Shown here: in pieces, positions 23,449 to 30,290 of the stretch
How the letters are laid out: each line of letters opens with the position of its first letter
How positions within the stretch are numbered: position 1 is the stretch's first letter
DNA from: Candidatus Rokuibacteriota bacterium
Lineage (GTDB): Bacteria > Methylomirabilota > Methylomirabilia > Rokubacteriales > CSP1-6
Reading direction: 5' to 3'
Length of the DNA: 34,944 nt
NCBI GenBank assembly: GCA_016209635.1
Contig: JACQWC010000246.1
Coordinates: 1 to 34,944, forward strand
The notes under the pieces: model-generated
Told to the model about the DNA's origin: nothing
Databases searched by the model: none
Seen by the model: the letters and a program-made list of their open reading frames with translations, nothing else
Translations under genes and position numbers: made by a program

Positions 23449-23943
23449 ATGGCGAGAGCCGGTACCCGTATCCTCGACAGTGGCGAGACCCTCCCCGACC
23501 TCACCATGGCCACGGTCCTGCACGGACAGATCACCGCCCCGGAGGCCTTCGGGAGCGCGTGGGGGGTGCTGCTGGTCTACCGCGCCCACTGGTGACCCTA
23601 CTGTCAGCAGCAGTTGGCTGCTTTCGAGAAGGCGCAGCCGCGGTTAGGAGAGGACGGCATCACGATCATAGCCGCCTCGACTGACCCGCTCGAGAAGGCC
23701 AAGGAGACCGTGGCCGCGCATTCCTTGACGTTCCCGGTCGGATATGGGTTGCCCCTCAGGGAAACGGCGGCGACGCTGGGCGCCTTCTACGAGGAGCGGC
23801 GGGGCTTCCTCCAGTCCACCGGCTTTCTCGTGAAGCCCGACAAGACGATCGCAGTGGCCCAGTACAGCTCGGGCCCAATCGGTCGCCTGGTCTGGCAGGA
23901 CGTCGTCGGGCTCGTCCAGTTCTACAACAAGCAGGCCAAGTGA
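23449..23943 (+). CDS. Predicted selenoprotein: AhpC/TSA peroxiredoxin-like protein with UxxC
   Basis: A 164-aa thioredoxin-fold protein when UGA 23593-23595 is read as Sec (U49). The context VLLVYRAHW-U-PYCQQQLAAFEKAQPRL equals the family pattern YRGxWCPYCxxQL, with U49 at the attacking Cys and C52 as partner. Downstream: GITIIAASTDPLEKAKETV, TFPVGYGLPLRETAATLGAFY, GFLVKPDKTIAVAQYSSGPIGRLVWQDVVGLVQFY. No signal peptide is seen. The RBS GAAAGGAG precedes ATG. It probably reduces peroxides, perhaps regenerated by the CMD/AhpD-like selenoprotein just upstream. Its last 123 nt are duplicated at 27515-27637. Its stop overlaps a GTG that opens a YeeE fragment. Confidence 0.88.
23609..23622 (+). 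promoter_or_regulatory. Weak SECIS candidate for UGA 23593
   Basis: Stem AGCAG/CTGCT (5 bp) with loop TTGG, loop starting 18 nt after the UGA. It is the weakest of the nine; the loop lacks G in its first two positions. Confidence 0.4.
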
Positions 23944-24048
23944 GGCGACACGCCCCGCTGACCATGCAGGAGGTCGCCAGAGACGCCGCCGATGCGGGTC
24001 GGCCTCGGGGACAATGGCGCGCCGTCATGACCACGATCGCGCTCCTTG
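23940..24048 (+). pseudogene. YeeE/YedE N-terminal remnant
   Basis: From the GTG overlapping the peroxiredoxin stop, 36 codons (MRRHAPLTMQEVARDAADAG..., QWRAVMTTIALL) closely match the N-terminus of the intact YeeE/YedE gene at 28650 (MSRHAAATIQGVAKHAADAG..., QWRVVMTTIALL). The match then jumps into repeat A' in another frame. This is a recombination junction, not a functional transporter. Confidence 0.85.
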
Positions 24049-24402
24049 GACCTCAAGGCGGGACAGGACGTGACCGCCTCGCATGTGGAGAAGTCGGGGT
24101 GGCGCCGGGCCGCCCACGCCGACATCGCGCAGGCAGGCGGAGCCGACCCCTGCGCGGCGAAGAACCTCTGTGCGGGCAAGCCTCCTTGCGCCGGGAAGAA
24201 GTGAAGCTGTCGGGATCGCCGCACCGGGGATCACGAGAGCCTCGCCCTGGAAATTGCCGCGCTGGATAGTCATTGCGGGAGACCGACGGCGAGAAGCAGG
24301 GCTGGCGACGAGGAGCTTGTCGAAGGCCTTCGGCGCGGCGACCCTGCCGCCATCGAGGCCCTCGTCGACCGCTATGGCGGGTGGATCCACCGCGTCGTCC
24401 GT
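24048..24402 (+). repeat. Direct repeat A' (partner of 21265-21750)
   Basis: Degenerate second copy: it retains the end of the NPCAAK/beta protein and the start of the sigma factor, with fewer NPC units and a shortened spacer. Homology starts at ggacctcaag right after the YeeE fragment. Confidence 0.85.
24049..24204 (+). pseudogene. Degraded C-terminus of an NPCAAK protein
   Basis: A 51-codon frame without start: DLKAGQDVTASHVEKSGWRRAAH...GGADPCAAKNLCAGKPPCAGKK. It is the decayed copy of the C-terminus of the 20915 protein, with only three repeat units left (ADPCAAK, NLCAGK, PPCAGKK). Substitutions at the conserved Asn and Pro suggest relaxed selection. Confidence 0.8.
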
Positions 24403-24882
24403 CGAATGTTGGACGACTCGCGAGACGCGGAGGAGGTTACCCAGGACGTGCTCCTCAGCGTCATCCAGAAGATCGAGACCTTCAGGGGCGACGCGGCCTT
24501 CTCGAGCTGGCTCTACCGGATCGCGGCGAACGCGGCCTACGGACGCTTGCGAGCCCTACGCTCGCGCCGGGAAGTGTCTCTGGAGCCGTTTCTCCCGGTG
24601 TTCGACGACGAGGGGCGCCACGCGACACCGGTGGTCGATTGGTCCTCTCGGCTCGATGATCCCGCCGTGGCCGAGGAGGTTCGCGGCGCCATAGAGTCGA
24701 GCCTCGGCCGACTTTCAGAGCAGTATCGAGCCGTCTTCCTCCTGCGCGACGTCGAGGGGCTCACGAACGAAGACGTGGCGGCCGCTCTGGGGCTGACTGT
24801 AGCGGCGGTCAAGTCCCGCCTGCACCGGGCCAGACTCGTCGTCCGGCAGCAGCTCACTCGCCGGCTCGCGTCGGGTCGCTGA
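24286..24882 (+). CDS. ECF-family sigma factor with doubtful start codon
   Basis: A complete ECF sigma sequence: GDEELVEGLRRGDPAAIEALVDRYGGWIHRVVRRMLDDSRDAEEVTQDVLLSVIQKI...SSWLYRIAANAAYGRLRALR (region 2) and SLGRLSEQYRAVFLLRDVEGLTNEDVAAALGLTVAAVKSRLHRARLVVRQ (region 4). The duplicated N-terminus at 21634 starts with ATG, but here the same codon is ACG (24286). No ATG, GTG or TTG lies in frame upstream before the stop at 24202. It either uses ACG, starts at the internal ATG 24406 (losing about 40 residues of region 2), or is inactive. About 198 aa if begun at ACG. It faces its likely anti-sigma gene, which lies convergently at 24903. Confidence 0.8.
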   Translation, partial: TARSRAGDEELVEGLRRGDPAAIEALVDRYGGWIHRVVRRMLDDSRDAEEVTQDVLLSVIQKIETFRGDAAFSSWLYRIAANAAYGRLRALRSRREVSLEPFLPVFDDEGRHATPVVDWSSRLDDPAVAEEVRGAIESSLGRLSEQYRAVFLLRDVEGLTNEDVAAALGLTVAAVKSRLHRARLVVRQQLTRRLASGR

Positions 24883-24902
24883 CTGCCGAGCCTCCGAGGC
24901 CG

Positions 24903-25136
24903 TCAGGCCCGGAGGCGCTGGCGCAGGAAGGCGACGAGACGGTCCCGCAGGGGCGGTGGGAGATCTTCCTCTCGCAGCCGCCGCGCCGTGCTGACGGCGC
25001 CGCGGTACGTGTTGAGGAACGCCGTGCATTCCTGGCAGTCGGCGAGGTGGGAGGTGAGAGCCTCGGTCGTTGCCGGGTCCAGCCCCCCCTCGAGGTACTC
25101 CCCGAGCAGATCTACCGCATCCCGGCATCGGAGCAT
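24903..25136 (-). CDS. Small zinc-finger anti-sigma factor
   Basis: A 77-aa protein of the zf-HC2 type: MLRCRDAVDLLGEYLEGGLDPATTEALTSHLADCQECTAFLNTYRGAV, with the zinc ligands in H-x3-C-x2-C, followed by a basic C-terminal helix. No transmembrane segment is present, so it is a soluble anti-sigma. ATG 25136 has a GGAGG in front; ATG 25154 would add six residues. It is encoded convergently to the sigma factor (stop-to-stop gap 20 nt), unlike the usual same-strand order, which suggests rearrangement in this mosaic. Confidence 0.85.
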   Translation of the reverse strand: MLRCRDAVDLLGEYLEGGLDPATTEALTSHLADCQECTAFLNTYRGAVSTARRLREEDLPPPLRDRLVAFLRQRLRA

Positions 25137-25320
25137 CGGCGCGTCCGCCTCCATTTGCTCGGATCTTACCCTTTGAGGGCTAAGAGAGCTCCTGTTTGTT
25201 CGGGGATTCACGAAACTTTGGCGAACCCCGACACTCGGTCGCCTCCCTCCTACGGTTGTCAGGCCACGCCGCCGGTCGGCGGGGTCGACGATCTCGATAG
25301 CGAAGAGAGGAGAGACAGCG

Positions 25321-25785
25321 ATGAATACAGTTCGCGCGATCCCCTGGAGAGCGGTCCTCGGTGGTGTTGTTGGGACAGTGGTGATGACGTTCATGATGTA
25401 CTTCGTCGCCCCCATGATGCTGGGCCGCCCGATGGACATCGCCGCTATGCTCGGCAGCCTGCTCGGCGGCTGGGCCATGGGCATGCTGATGCACCTCGTC
25501 AACGGGAGCATCATCTTCCCCTTGATCTACGCCTACGTGCTCTATCGCATCCTGCCCGGCGAGCCGTGGCTCAAGGGAACGATCTGGGGCCTCATCTTGT
25601 GGTTGGTATCGCAGGCGCTCGTGACACCCATGATGGGCGGCGGTCTGTTCAGCGCCAACGCGGGAGGCCTGATGGCCGCCACGGCCTCGCTGATCGGTCA
25701 TGCGATCTACGGCGTCCTGCTCGGCGCGGTCGCGGGAGCTGCCCAGGGGCCGTCCGCATCCTCACCTGCCCGAACGGCCGCGTGA
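25321..25785 (+). CDS. Small polytopic membrane protein, unknown
   Basis: A 154-aa protein with four predicted membrane helices (about residues 11-35, 40-75, 86-105, 118-143). It is rich in Met and Gly (VVMTFMMYFVAPMMLG, WAMGMLMHLVNG). I do not recognise the family; it resembles small DUF membrane proteins of unknown role. GAGAGGAGAGACAGCG precedes ATG. The 25155-25320 interval upstream is the promoter region divergent from the anti-sigma gene; I see no other gene there. Its stop overlaps the GTG of the next gene (GTGA). Confidence 0.85.
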   Translation: MNTVRAIPWRAVLGGVVGTVVMTFMMYFVAPMMLGRPMDIAAMLGSLLGGWAMGMLMHLVNGSIIFPLIYAYVLYRILPGEPWLKGTIWGLILWLVSQALVTPMMGGGLFSANAGGLMAATASLIGHAIYGVLLGAVAGAAQGPSASSPARTAA

Positions 25786-26690
25786 GGTCCCGGCTCCTCC
25801 TGGTGCCGATGAGACTTCCTGCGATCCTCCAGTCGCCCCTCACTCCGCTCAAGGAGCGGCTGAGACGGGCTGTCGCCCATGTCCTCAACCAGGAAGTCAC
25901 CGGGTACGAGCTCAGAGTCCCCAACGACATGGGGTCGTTGTACCGGCACCTCCGCAAGGGGGACGTCATCCTCGTAGAAGGGCGGCTTCGTGTCAGCCAG
26001 CTCGTCAAGTACGCCGCCCAGAGCCAGTGGAGCCACAGCGCCCTCTATGTCGGGGACGAGCTGCTCCACCGAGGCGGCGGACTGCGCGACCAGGCCCTGG
26101 CCAACTTCGGTGAGCTGGCTGACCGGCTCCTCATCGAGGCGCTCACCGACGAGGGCGTGATCGCCGCGCCTGTCGCGAAGTACCGCTGGCACAACCTCCG
26201 GGTCTGCCGGCCATCCGGCATTCCTCCGGCCGATCTCGAGCGGGTCGTCGACTCCGTCATCGCGGATCTCGGCAAGCAGTACGACGCCCGGAATTTTCTC
26301 GACCTGGCCTTGATGTTGCTCTCTCCAGCGAAGTTCGGCGCGCTGAAGACCTGGACGCTGAGGACGTGCCTCGGGAATTGCACCGAGCTTCAGGTCATCT
26401 GCTCGGGCATGATTGCCAAGGCCTTCCAGCGGGTCGGCTATCCAATCCTTCCCGAGGGCCGGCACTATTCTCAGATCCTGCCTCGCGATTTCGACCTGAG
26501 CCCCAACTTCCAGATTCTCAAGTGGCATATCAAGGAACGGGGACGAGAACCTGCTGACGCCACAAGGGCCCCTTACAGAGCGACGAGGGTCAGGAATAGA
26601 TTGCGCTCGGCGGGTGTTCAAGTCAGACAGGGCACGCCGCCGCGCGTCGACGAAGAACCTCGACTGAAGAGAGAGGTGGGTGAACGATGA
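25782..26690 (+). CDS. YiiX/YaeF-like permuted papain-fold (NlpC/P60-clan) protein
   Basis: A 302-aa protein. The fold is suggested by KGDVILVEGRLRVSQLVKYAAQSQWSHSALYVGDELLHRGGG (the WSHSALYVG strand with a catalytic-type His) and later NCTELQVICSGMIAKAFQRVGYPI (CSGMIAKAF with a candidate nucleophile Cys). This is the order of the permuted YiiX/YaeF-like group. Members are putative amidases or peptidases of the envelope. Start is taken as GTG 25782, overlapping the upstream stop; ATG 25809 is the alternative. It ends ATGA over the start of the 69-aa selenoprotein, so the two are coupled. Confidence 0.8.
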   Translation: MRSRLLLVPMRLPAILQSPLTPLKERLRRAVAHVLNQEVTGYELRVPNDMGSLYRHLRKGDVILVEGRLRVSQLVKYAAQSQWSHSALYVGDELLHRGGGLRDQALANFGELADRLLIEALTDEGVIAAPVAKYRWHNLRVCRPSGIPPADLERVVDSVIADLGKQYDARNFLDLALMLLSPAKFGALKTWTLRTCLGNCTELQVICSGMIAKAFQRVGYPILPEGRHYSQILPRDFDLSPNFQILKWHIKERGREPADATRAPYRATRVRNRLRSAGVQVRQGTPPRVDEEPRLKREVGER

Positions 26691-26896
26691 ACGTTCGAGA
26701 GCAGCCCCCAGCGCAGTGCTGACCTTCGACGCTGCTTGCCCTTCTCGTGTGGAAGGGGATGCGCGCAATAGGACGGCTCGCCTGGCGAGGCGCAACGCGC
26801 CTTGGGCGAAGCGGGCCGGTGCCGAACCCTGGGCCCGAGGCGCCTCTCGCCTTTGATGATGTCCGCCAGGCACTGAGAGAACGTGATCAGGGTTGA
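26687..26896 (+). CDS. Predicted small selenoprotein (69 aa) with a C-U pair
   Basis: ATG at 26687 overlaps the upstream stop (ATGA). Reading UGA 26720-26722 as Sec (U12) gives MNVREQPPAQCU, then PSTLLALLVWKGMRAIGRLAW, then Arg-rich and Pro-rich segments and a final acidic/basic helix (FDDVRQALRERDQG), ending at a second UGA. C11-U12 form a vicinal selenenylsulfide-capable pair followed by a short hydrophobic helix. A 7-bp hairpin with loop CGTGT follows; the same loop occurs at the DUF3179 SECIS. No family is recognised. Without Sec the frame would be an 11-codon peptide. Evidence is the coupling, SECIS and C-U motif; it is less secure than the others because there is no homologue to compare. 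Confidence 0.65.
26739..26757 (+). promoter_or_regulatory. Predicted bacterial SECIS for UGA 26720
   Basis: Stem CCCTTCT/GGAAGGG (7 bp with one T-G pair), loop CGTGT, loop starting 23 nt after the UGA. Confidence 0.65.
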
Positions 26897-26935
26897 CGCT
26901 CGCTTCTTAACGTCTCCAGCATGGGGGGTATACCA

Positions 26936-27514
26936 GTGATCAGACAGATCGTCTCCGCGCTCTCGGTCGCCGCCGTCCTGAGCCTCGGGGTTGCGCCCGA
27001 TGCCCTGGCCCAGAAGGCCAACCCGTGCGCGGCGAAAAACCCGTGTGCCGCCAAGAACCCGTGCGCCGCCGGTGGCAAGGTGGACCCCAAGCTCATCACT
27101 CGCCCGGCGGGCACCAAGCTCGCCTCCGGGAAGGCGGCCGACCTCGTCAAGGAGGGCGAGCGCCTCTGGAACGACAAGAGGCTCAGCACCAACGGGATGT
27201 CCTGCCAGACTTGCCATCAGGGCAACGCGTCCTTCCAGGCGAGCTTCGCCAAGCCCTATCCGCACGCGGTCCAGATGGTGGGCGAGAAGGCGGGCCTCAA
27301 GCAGATCCGCATGGACGAGATGGTGCAGATCTGCATGGTGGTGCCGATGGCGGCCAAGCCCCTGCCGTGGGACTCCCGCGAGCTGGCCGCGCTGACCGCG
27401 TATACGGCGCAGGTGCAGAAGAACTTCAAGCCCGGCCAGGCGAAGGGCGCGGCCAATCCGTGTGCGCCAAAGAATCCGTGCGCGCCGAAGAATCCCTGCG
27501 GCGCGAAGAAATAG
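26936..27514 (+). CDS. NPCAAK-repeat cytochrome c (exported)
   Basis: A 192-aa protein with a signal peptide (residues 1-26), three NPC units, a c-type haem domain and three C-terminal NPC units (NPCAPK, NPCAPK, NPCGAKK). The haem site is SCQTCH (C90-H94), with QMVGEKAGL...IRMDEMVQICM and a terminal LAALTAYTAQVQKNF helix; this resembles the SoxA/cytochrome c type with a second Cys (ICMV). GTG 26936 is chosen because it gives MIRQIV..., matching MIRQVI of the 13741 protein, and GGGGGGT lies upstream; ATG 26921 adds five residues. Its TAG stop is followed in frame by the peroxiredoxin tail remnant. Confidence 0.88.
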   Translation: MIRQIVSALSVAAVLSLGVAPDALAQKANPCAAKNPCAAKNPCAAGGKVDPKLITRPAGTKLASGKAADLVKEGERLWNDKRLSTNGMSCQTCHQGNASFQASFAKPYPHAVQMVGEKAGLKQIRMDEMVQICMVVPMAAKPLPWDSRELAALTAYTAQVQKNFKPGQAKGAANPCAPKNPCAPKNPCGAKK

Positions 27515-27637
27515 CACTTCCTCGTGCAGCCCGACAGGACGATCGCGGTGGCCCAGTACAGCTCCGGCCCGATCGGCCGCCTGGTCCGGCAGGACGTCGT
27601 CGGGCTCGTCCAGTTCTACAAGAGGCAGGCCAAGTGA
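27515..27637 (+). pseudogene. Peroxiredoxin C-terminal remnant (copy of 23821-23943)
   Basis: A 40-codon frame (HFLVQPDRTIAVAQYSSGPIG..., VQFYKRQAK) that matches the last 40 codons of the Sec peroxiredoxin over the same 123 nt, with about 12 differences by hand count. It starts exactly after, and in frame with, the cytochrome's TAG. Its TGA overlaps the GTG of the Sec-DUF3179 gene, so it probably keeps only a coupling role. Confidence 0.85.
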
Positions 27638-28638
27638 CGGCGCGGGCGGCGGCGCTCGCCGTGGTCGTCGCCGGCGCGCTCGCCGCGGCGCCTGCAGCCA
27701 CGCAGCCCACGCGGATCCTCGCTGTCCCAGGCCCGATCGACGGCACACCGGTCTCGGTGGTGCTGCCGCCCGACGCGATCCGCGCCATCGACGCGCCGCC
27801 GTTCCTCCGTGGCGAGGCGGCCTCGCAGCAGATGACCGCCGACGAGCCGGTGCTGGGGCTCCGGCTGAGCGGCGAGGCCCGCGCGTACCCGCTCGGCTAC
27901 CTCTCCGCCCACGAGATCGTCAACGACCGCGTGGGTGACGTCCCGATCGCCGTCACCTGGTGACCGCTGTGCTGGACGGGCGTCGTGTACGCCCGCCCGC
28001 TCCACCAGGGCCGGCCGCTGACGTTCGGCGTCTCCGGGATGCTCTGGCGCTCGTCGCTCCTGATGTTCGACCGCGAGAGCGAGAGCCTGTGGAGCCACGT
28101 CACCGGCAACGCCGTGTCGGGCCCGCTCGCCGGCGCGCGCCTGCGGATGCTTCCCGCGATCCACACGACGTGGGCCCTCTGGCGCGCTACGCACCCGGAT
28201 ACGCTCGCGCTGGCCAAGCGGTCGCTCGCGGCGGCCAGCCAGCCACACCGCCTGGAGTCGGACTATGCGCTGGGCGTGTTCGTCGAGGATGAGGCGGTCG
28301 GCTTCCCGTTCGCCGAGCTCGAGCGCTCGCCGCTCGCCCACGTGAGCCTGTCCGGGCGGCCACTCCTGGTCGTGTACGTCAAGCCGGCCGCCACCGCGGT
28401 GGCATTCCGGCGGGAGGTGGGCGGCCGGGTGCTGACATTCCAGGGCCTCGCGCCGGAGAACGGGGGCTGGCGCATAGAGGATCGGGAGACGCGGACCCGC
28501 TGGAACGCGGTGAGCGGTGAGGCCGTGTCGGGCCCGCTGGCCGGGGAAGAGCTGAAGCCGGTGCCCGCGACGCAGGCCTACCTCACGTCCTGGCGGACCC
28601 TCTACCCGGGCGGCCGCTCTTGGCGCGCGCCGCGCTGA
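27634..28638 (+). CDS. Predicted selenoprotein: DUF3179 protein with UPLC
   Basis: A 334-aa exported protein when UGA 27961-27963 is read as Sec (U110). The signal peptide covers residues 1-22. The DUF3179 block reads ARAYPLGYLSAHEIVNDRVGDVPIAVTW-U-PLCWTGVVYARP (U110, C113), then FGVSGMLWRSSLLMFDRESESLW, and C-terminal DRETRTRWNAVSGEAVSGPLAGEELKPV. The Cys paralogue at 10223 has VTYCPLCNSGLVFDR at the same place, so the UGA falls precisely on the first conserved Cys. A 7-bp hairpin follows. The GTG start overlaps the stop of the peroxiredoxin remnant; the product ends 11 nt before the YeeE gene. Function of the family is unknown. Confidence 0.9.
27977..27995 (+). promoter_or_regulatory. Predicted bacterial SECIS for UGA 27961
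   Basis: Perfect 7-bp stem CGGGCGT/ACGCCCG, loop CGTGT, loop starting 20 nt after the UGA. Confidence 0.8.
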
Positions 28639-28649
28639 CGGGCGGCGTG

Positions 28650-29873
28650 ATGAGTAGGCACGCCGCGGCGACCATCCAGGGGGTCGCCAAACATGCCGCC
28701 GATGCCGGTCGGCCTCAGGTGCAATGGCGCGTCGTCATGACCACGATCGCGCTCCTCGCGGGCGGAGCCGCTTGGCTCGCCGCCGACTACGGAATGCGGC
28801 ACGGGGCGCTCTTTCTGATCGGGGCGGGCTGCGGTCTCGTGCTCTCCCACGCCGCCTTCGGCTTCACCGCCGCCTTTCGGGCCTTCGTCACCACCGGCGA
28901 CGGCCGGGGCCTCCGAGCCCAGATGCTGATGCTGGCGGTGGCCACCCTTCTCTTCGCTCCCATCTTGTCCTCGGGACGGGGACCCGGCACGGCCTCGGGC
29001 GAGGCGCTGGCGCCTGCGGGCATCTCGGTGCTCGTCGGCGCCTTCTTGTTCGGCATCGGCATGCAGCTCGGTGGCGGCTGCGGCTCGGGCACGATCTACC
29101 ACCTGGGGGCGGGAACCACGGCCCTGGCCTTCACGCTCGTGGGCTTCGTCGCGGGCTCCGTGATCGCGACGTTCCACATGCCCTTCTGGTGGGCGGCCCC
29201 CTCATTGGGTGAAGTCTCGCTCGGCGAGGCAGCCGGCTGGCCGGAGGCGGTCGCCCTCCAGCTGGTGGCATTCGGGCTGATCGCGGCGCTGAGCTGGTGG
29301 ATCGAGCGCCGGCTGGGGAGGCGCCACCTGACGCGACCATCGATCCGCGGCTGGGCCCGTTTGGTTCACGGACCTTGGCCCCTCGCGGCAGGGGGGGTCG
29401 CGCTCGCCTGCCTGAACACGCTGACGCTCGTCGTGGCAGGCCATCCGTGGACGATCACGTGGGCCTTCTCACTCTGGGGCGCCAAGCTCCTCGGGGCGGC
29501 GGGCTATGATCTCTCGGCGGTGCCCTTCTGGACGGGGGACTTCCAGCGGGCCGCGCTGGCGGCGCCCGTGCTGGCCGACGTCACGTCGGTCATGGATCTC
29601 GGACTCGTGCTCGGGGCCGCTCTGAGTGCGGGGCTCGCGGGAGGCTTCGGCGCCGCGCGTCACATCTGGCCGCGCCGTGCGGCCGCAGGAGTCCTCGGCG
29701 GTCTCCTGCTCGGGTATGGGTCGCGGATCGCCTTTGGGTGCAACATCGGCGCGTTCTTCGGCGGAATCGCCTCGACCAGCCTGCACGGCTGGTTCTGGGG
29801 TCTCGCAGCCCTCCTCGGCACGCCGGTAGGCGTCAAGCTCCGCGCCCGCTTCGGCGTCGACTCGAACCCGTAG
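28650..29873 (+). CDS. YeeE/YedE family transporter (sulphur/selenium type)
   Basis: A 407-aa polytopic membrane protein with two homologous halves. Signature cysteines are visible: IGAGCGLVLSH (C61), QLGGGCGSGTIYHLGAG (C144), LACLNTL, and RIAFGCNIGAFFGGIASTSLHGW near the C-terminus. YeeE-type proteins import thiosulfate, and the YedE branch is linked by genomic context to selenium metabolism. Its place directly after a predicted selenoprotein makes a selenium or sulphur supply role attractive but unproven. ATG 28650 is chosen; an in-frame ATG upstream at 28620 would overlap the DUF3179 end. An N-terminal copy lies at 23940. Confidence 0.92.
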   Translation: MSRHAAATIQGVAKHAADAGRPQVQWRVVMTTIALLAGGAAWLAADYGMRHGALFLIGAGCGLVLSHAAFGFTAAFRAFVTTGDGRGLRAQMLMLAVATLLFAPILSSGRGPGTASGEALAPAGISVLVGAFLFGIGMQLGGGCGSGTIYHLGAGTTALAFTLVGFVAGSVIATFHMPFWWAAPSLGEVSLGEAAGWPEAVALQLVAFGLIAALSWWIERRLGRRHLTRPSIRGWARLVHGPWPLAAGGVALACLNTLTLVVAGHPWTITWAFSLWGAKLLGAAGYDLSAVPFWTGDFQRAALAAPVLADVTSVMDLGLVLGAALSAGLAGGFGAARHIWPRRAAAGVLGGLLLGYGSRIAFGCNIGAFFGGIASTSLHGWFWGLAALLGTPVGVKLRARFGVDSNP

Positions 29874-29894
29874 CCACGTGGGCGCCGGGTGTCG

Positions 29895-30290
29895 TCACCA
29901 CACCGTCTCGACCAGCCGGCTCCGCCTGAGCCGCACATCCCGAGTCACGAGGGGAAGCCCCTCGGCACGCGCCGTGGCGGCGATGATCCTGTCCGCCGGG
30001 TCACGAACGAGCTCGGGTGGGAAATGCACGGCCAGCATCGCGATCGTCGGGGTGATCTCCTTGATGATCACCGAAGTCGTCCGGACCAAGTCGGCCAAGG
30101 CCGTCTCGGGTGATCCCGTCGGCAGGAGCCGTCCACGCACCATCCATGCCGCCATCTCCACGAGGCTGACCGAGGCGATCCCGAGACCTCCCGATCTGAG
30201 CGCGGCGCCGATCGCCGCCCTGGCTCGCGCGGAGAGGCGCTGCGGGTGCGCGGCGAGCCAGAACCAGGCGTGGGTGTCGAGGAGAATCAC
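29895..30290 (-). CDS. VapC-like PIN-domain toxin
   Basis: A 131-aa PIN-domain RNase. Acidic active-site residues are seen in VILLDTHAWFWLA (Asp near residue 5), VSLVEMAAWM (Glu near 47) and DPADRIIAATARAEGLPLVTRD (Asp residues near 99 and 117). GTG 30290 overlaps the antitoxin stop (GTGA). The longer frame upstream only antisenses the antitoxin gene. As in other type II systems it should cleave RNA and be held by the antitoxin. Convergent with the YeeE gene. Confidence 0.9.
   Translation of the reverse strand: MILLDTHAWFWLAAHPQRLSARARAAIGAALRSGGLGIASVSLVEMAAWMVRGRLLPTGSPETALADLVRTTSVIIKEITPTIAMLAVHFPPELVRDPADRIIAATARAEGLPLVTRDVRLRRSRLVETVW

Noticed and set aside
2039-28638. UGA reassigned to Trp or Gly (alternative genetic code)
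   Set aside because: Many well-supported genes here end at UGA (SCO1, multicopper oxidase, sigma factors, DUF3179, peroxiredoxin). The nine internal UGAs are at redox-Cys sites and followed by SECIS-like hairpins.
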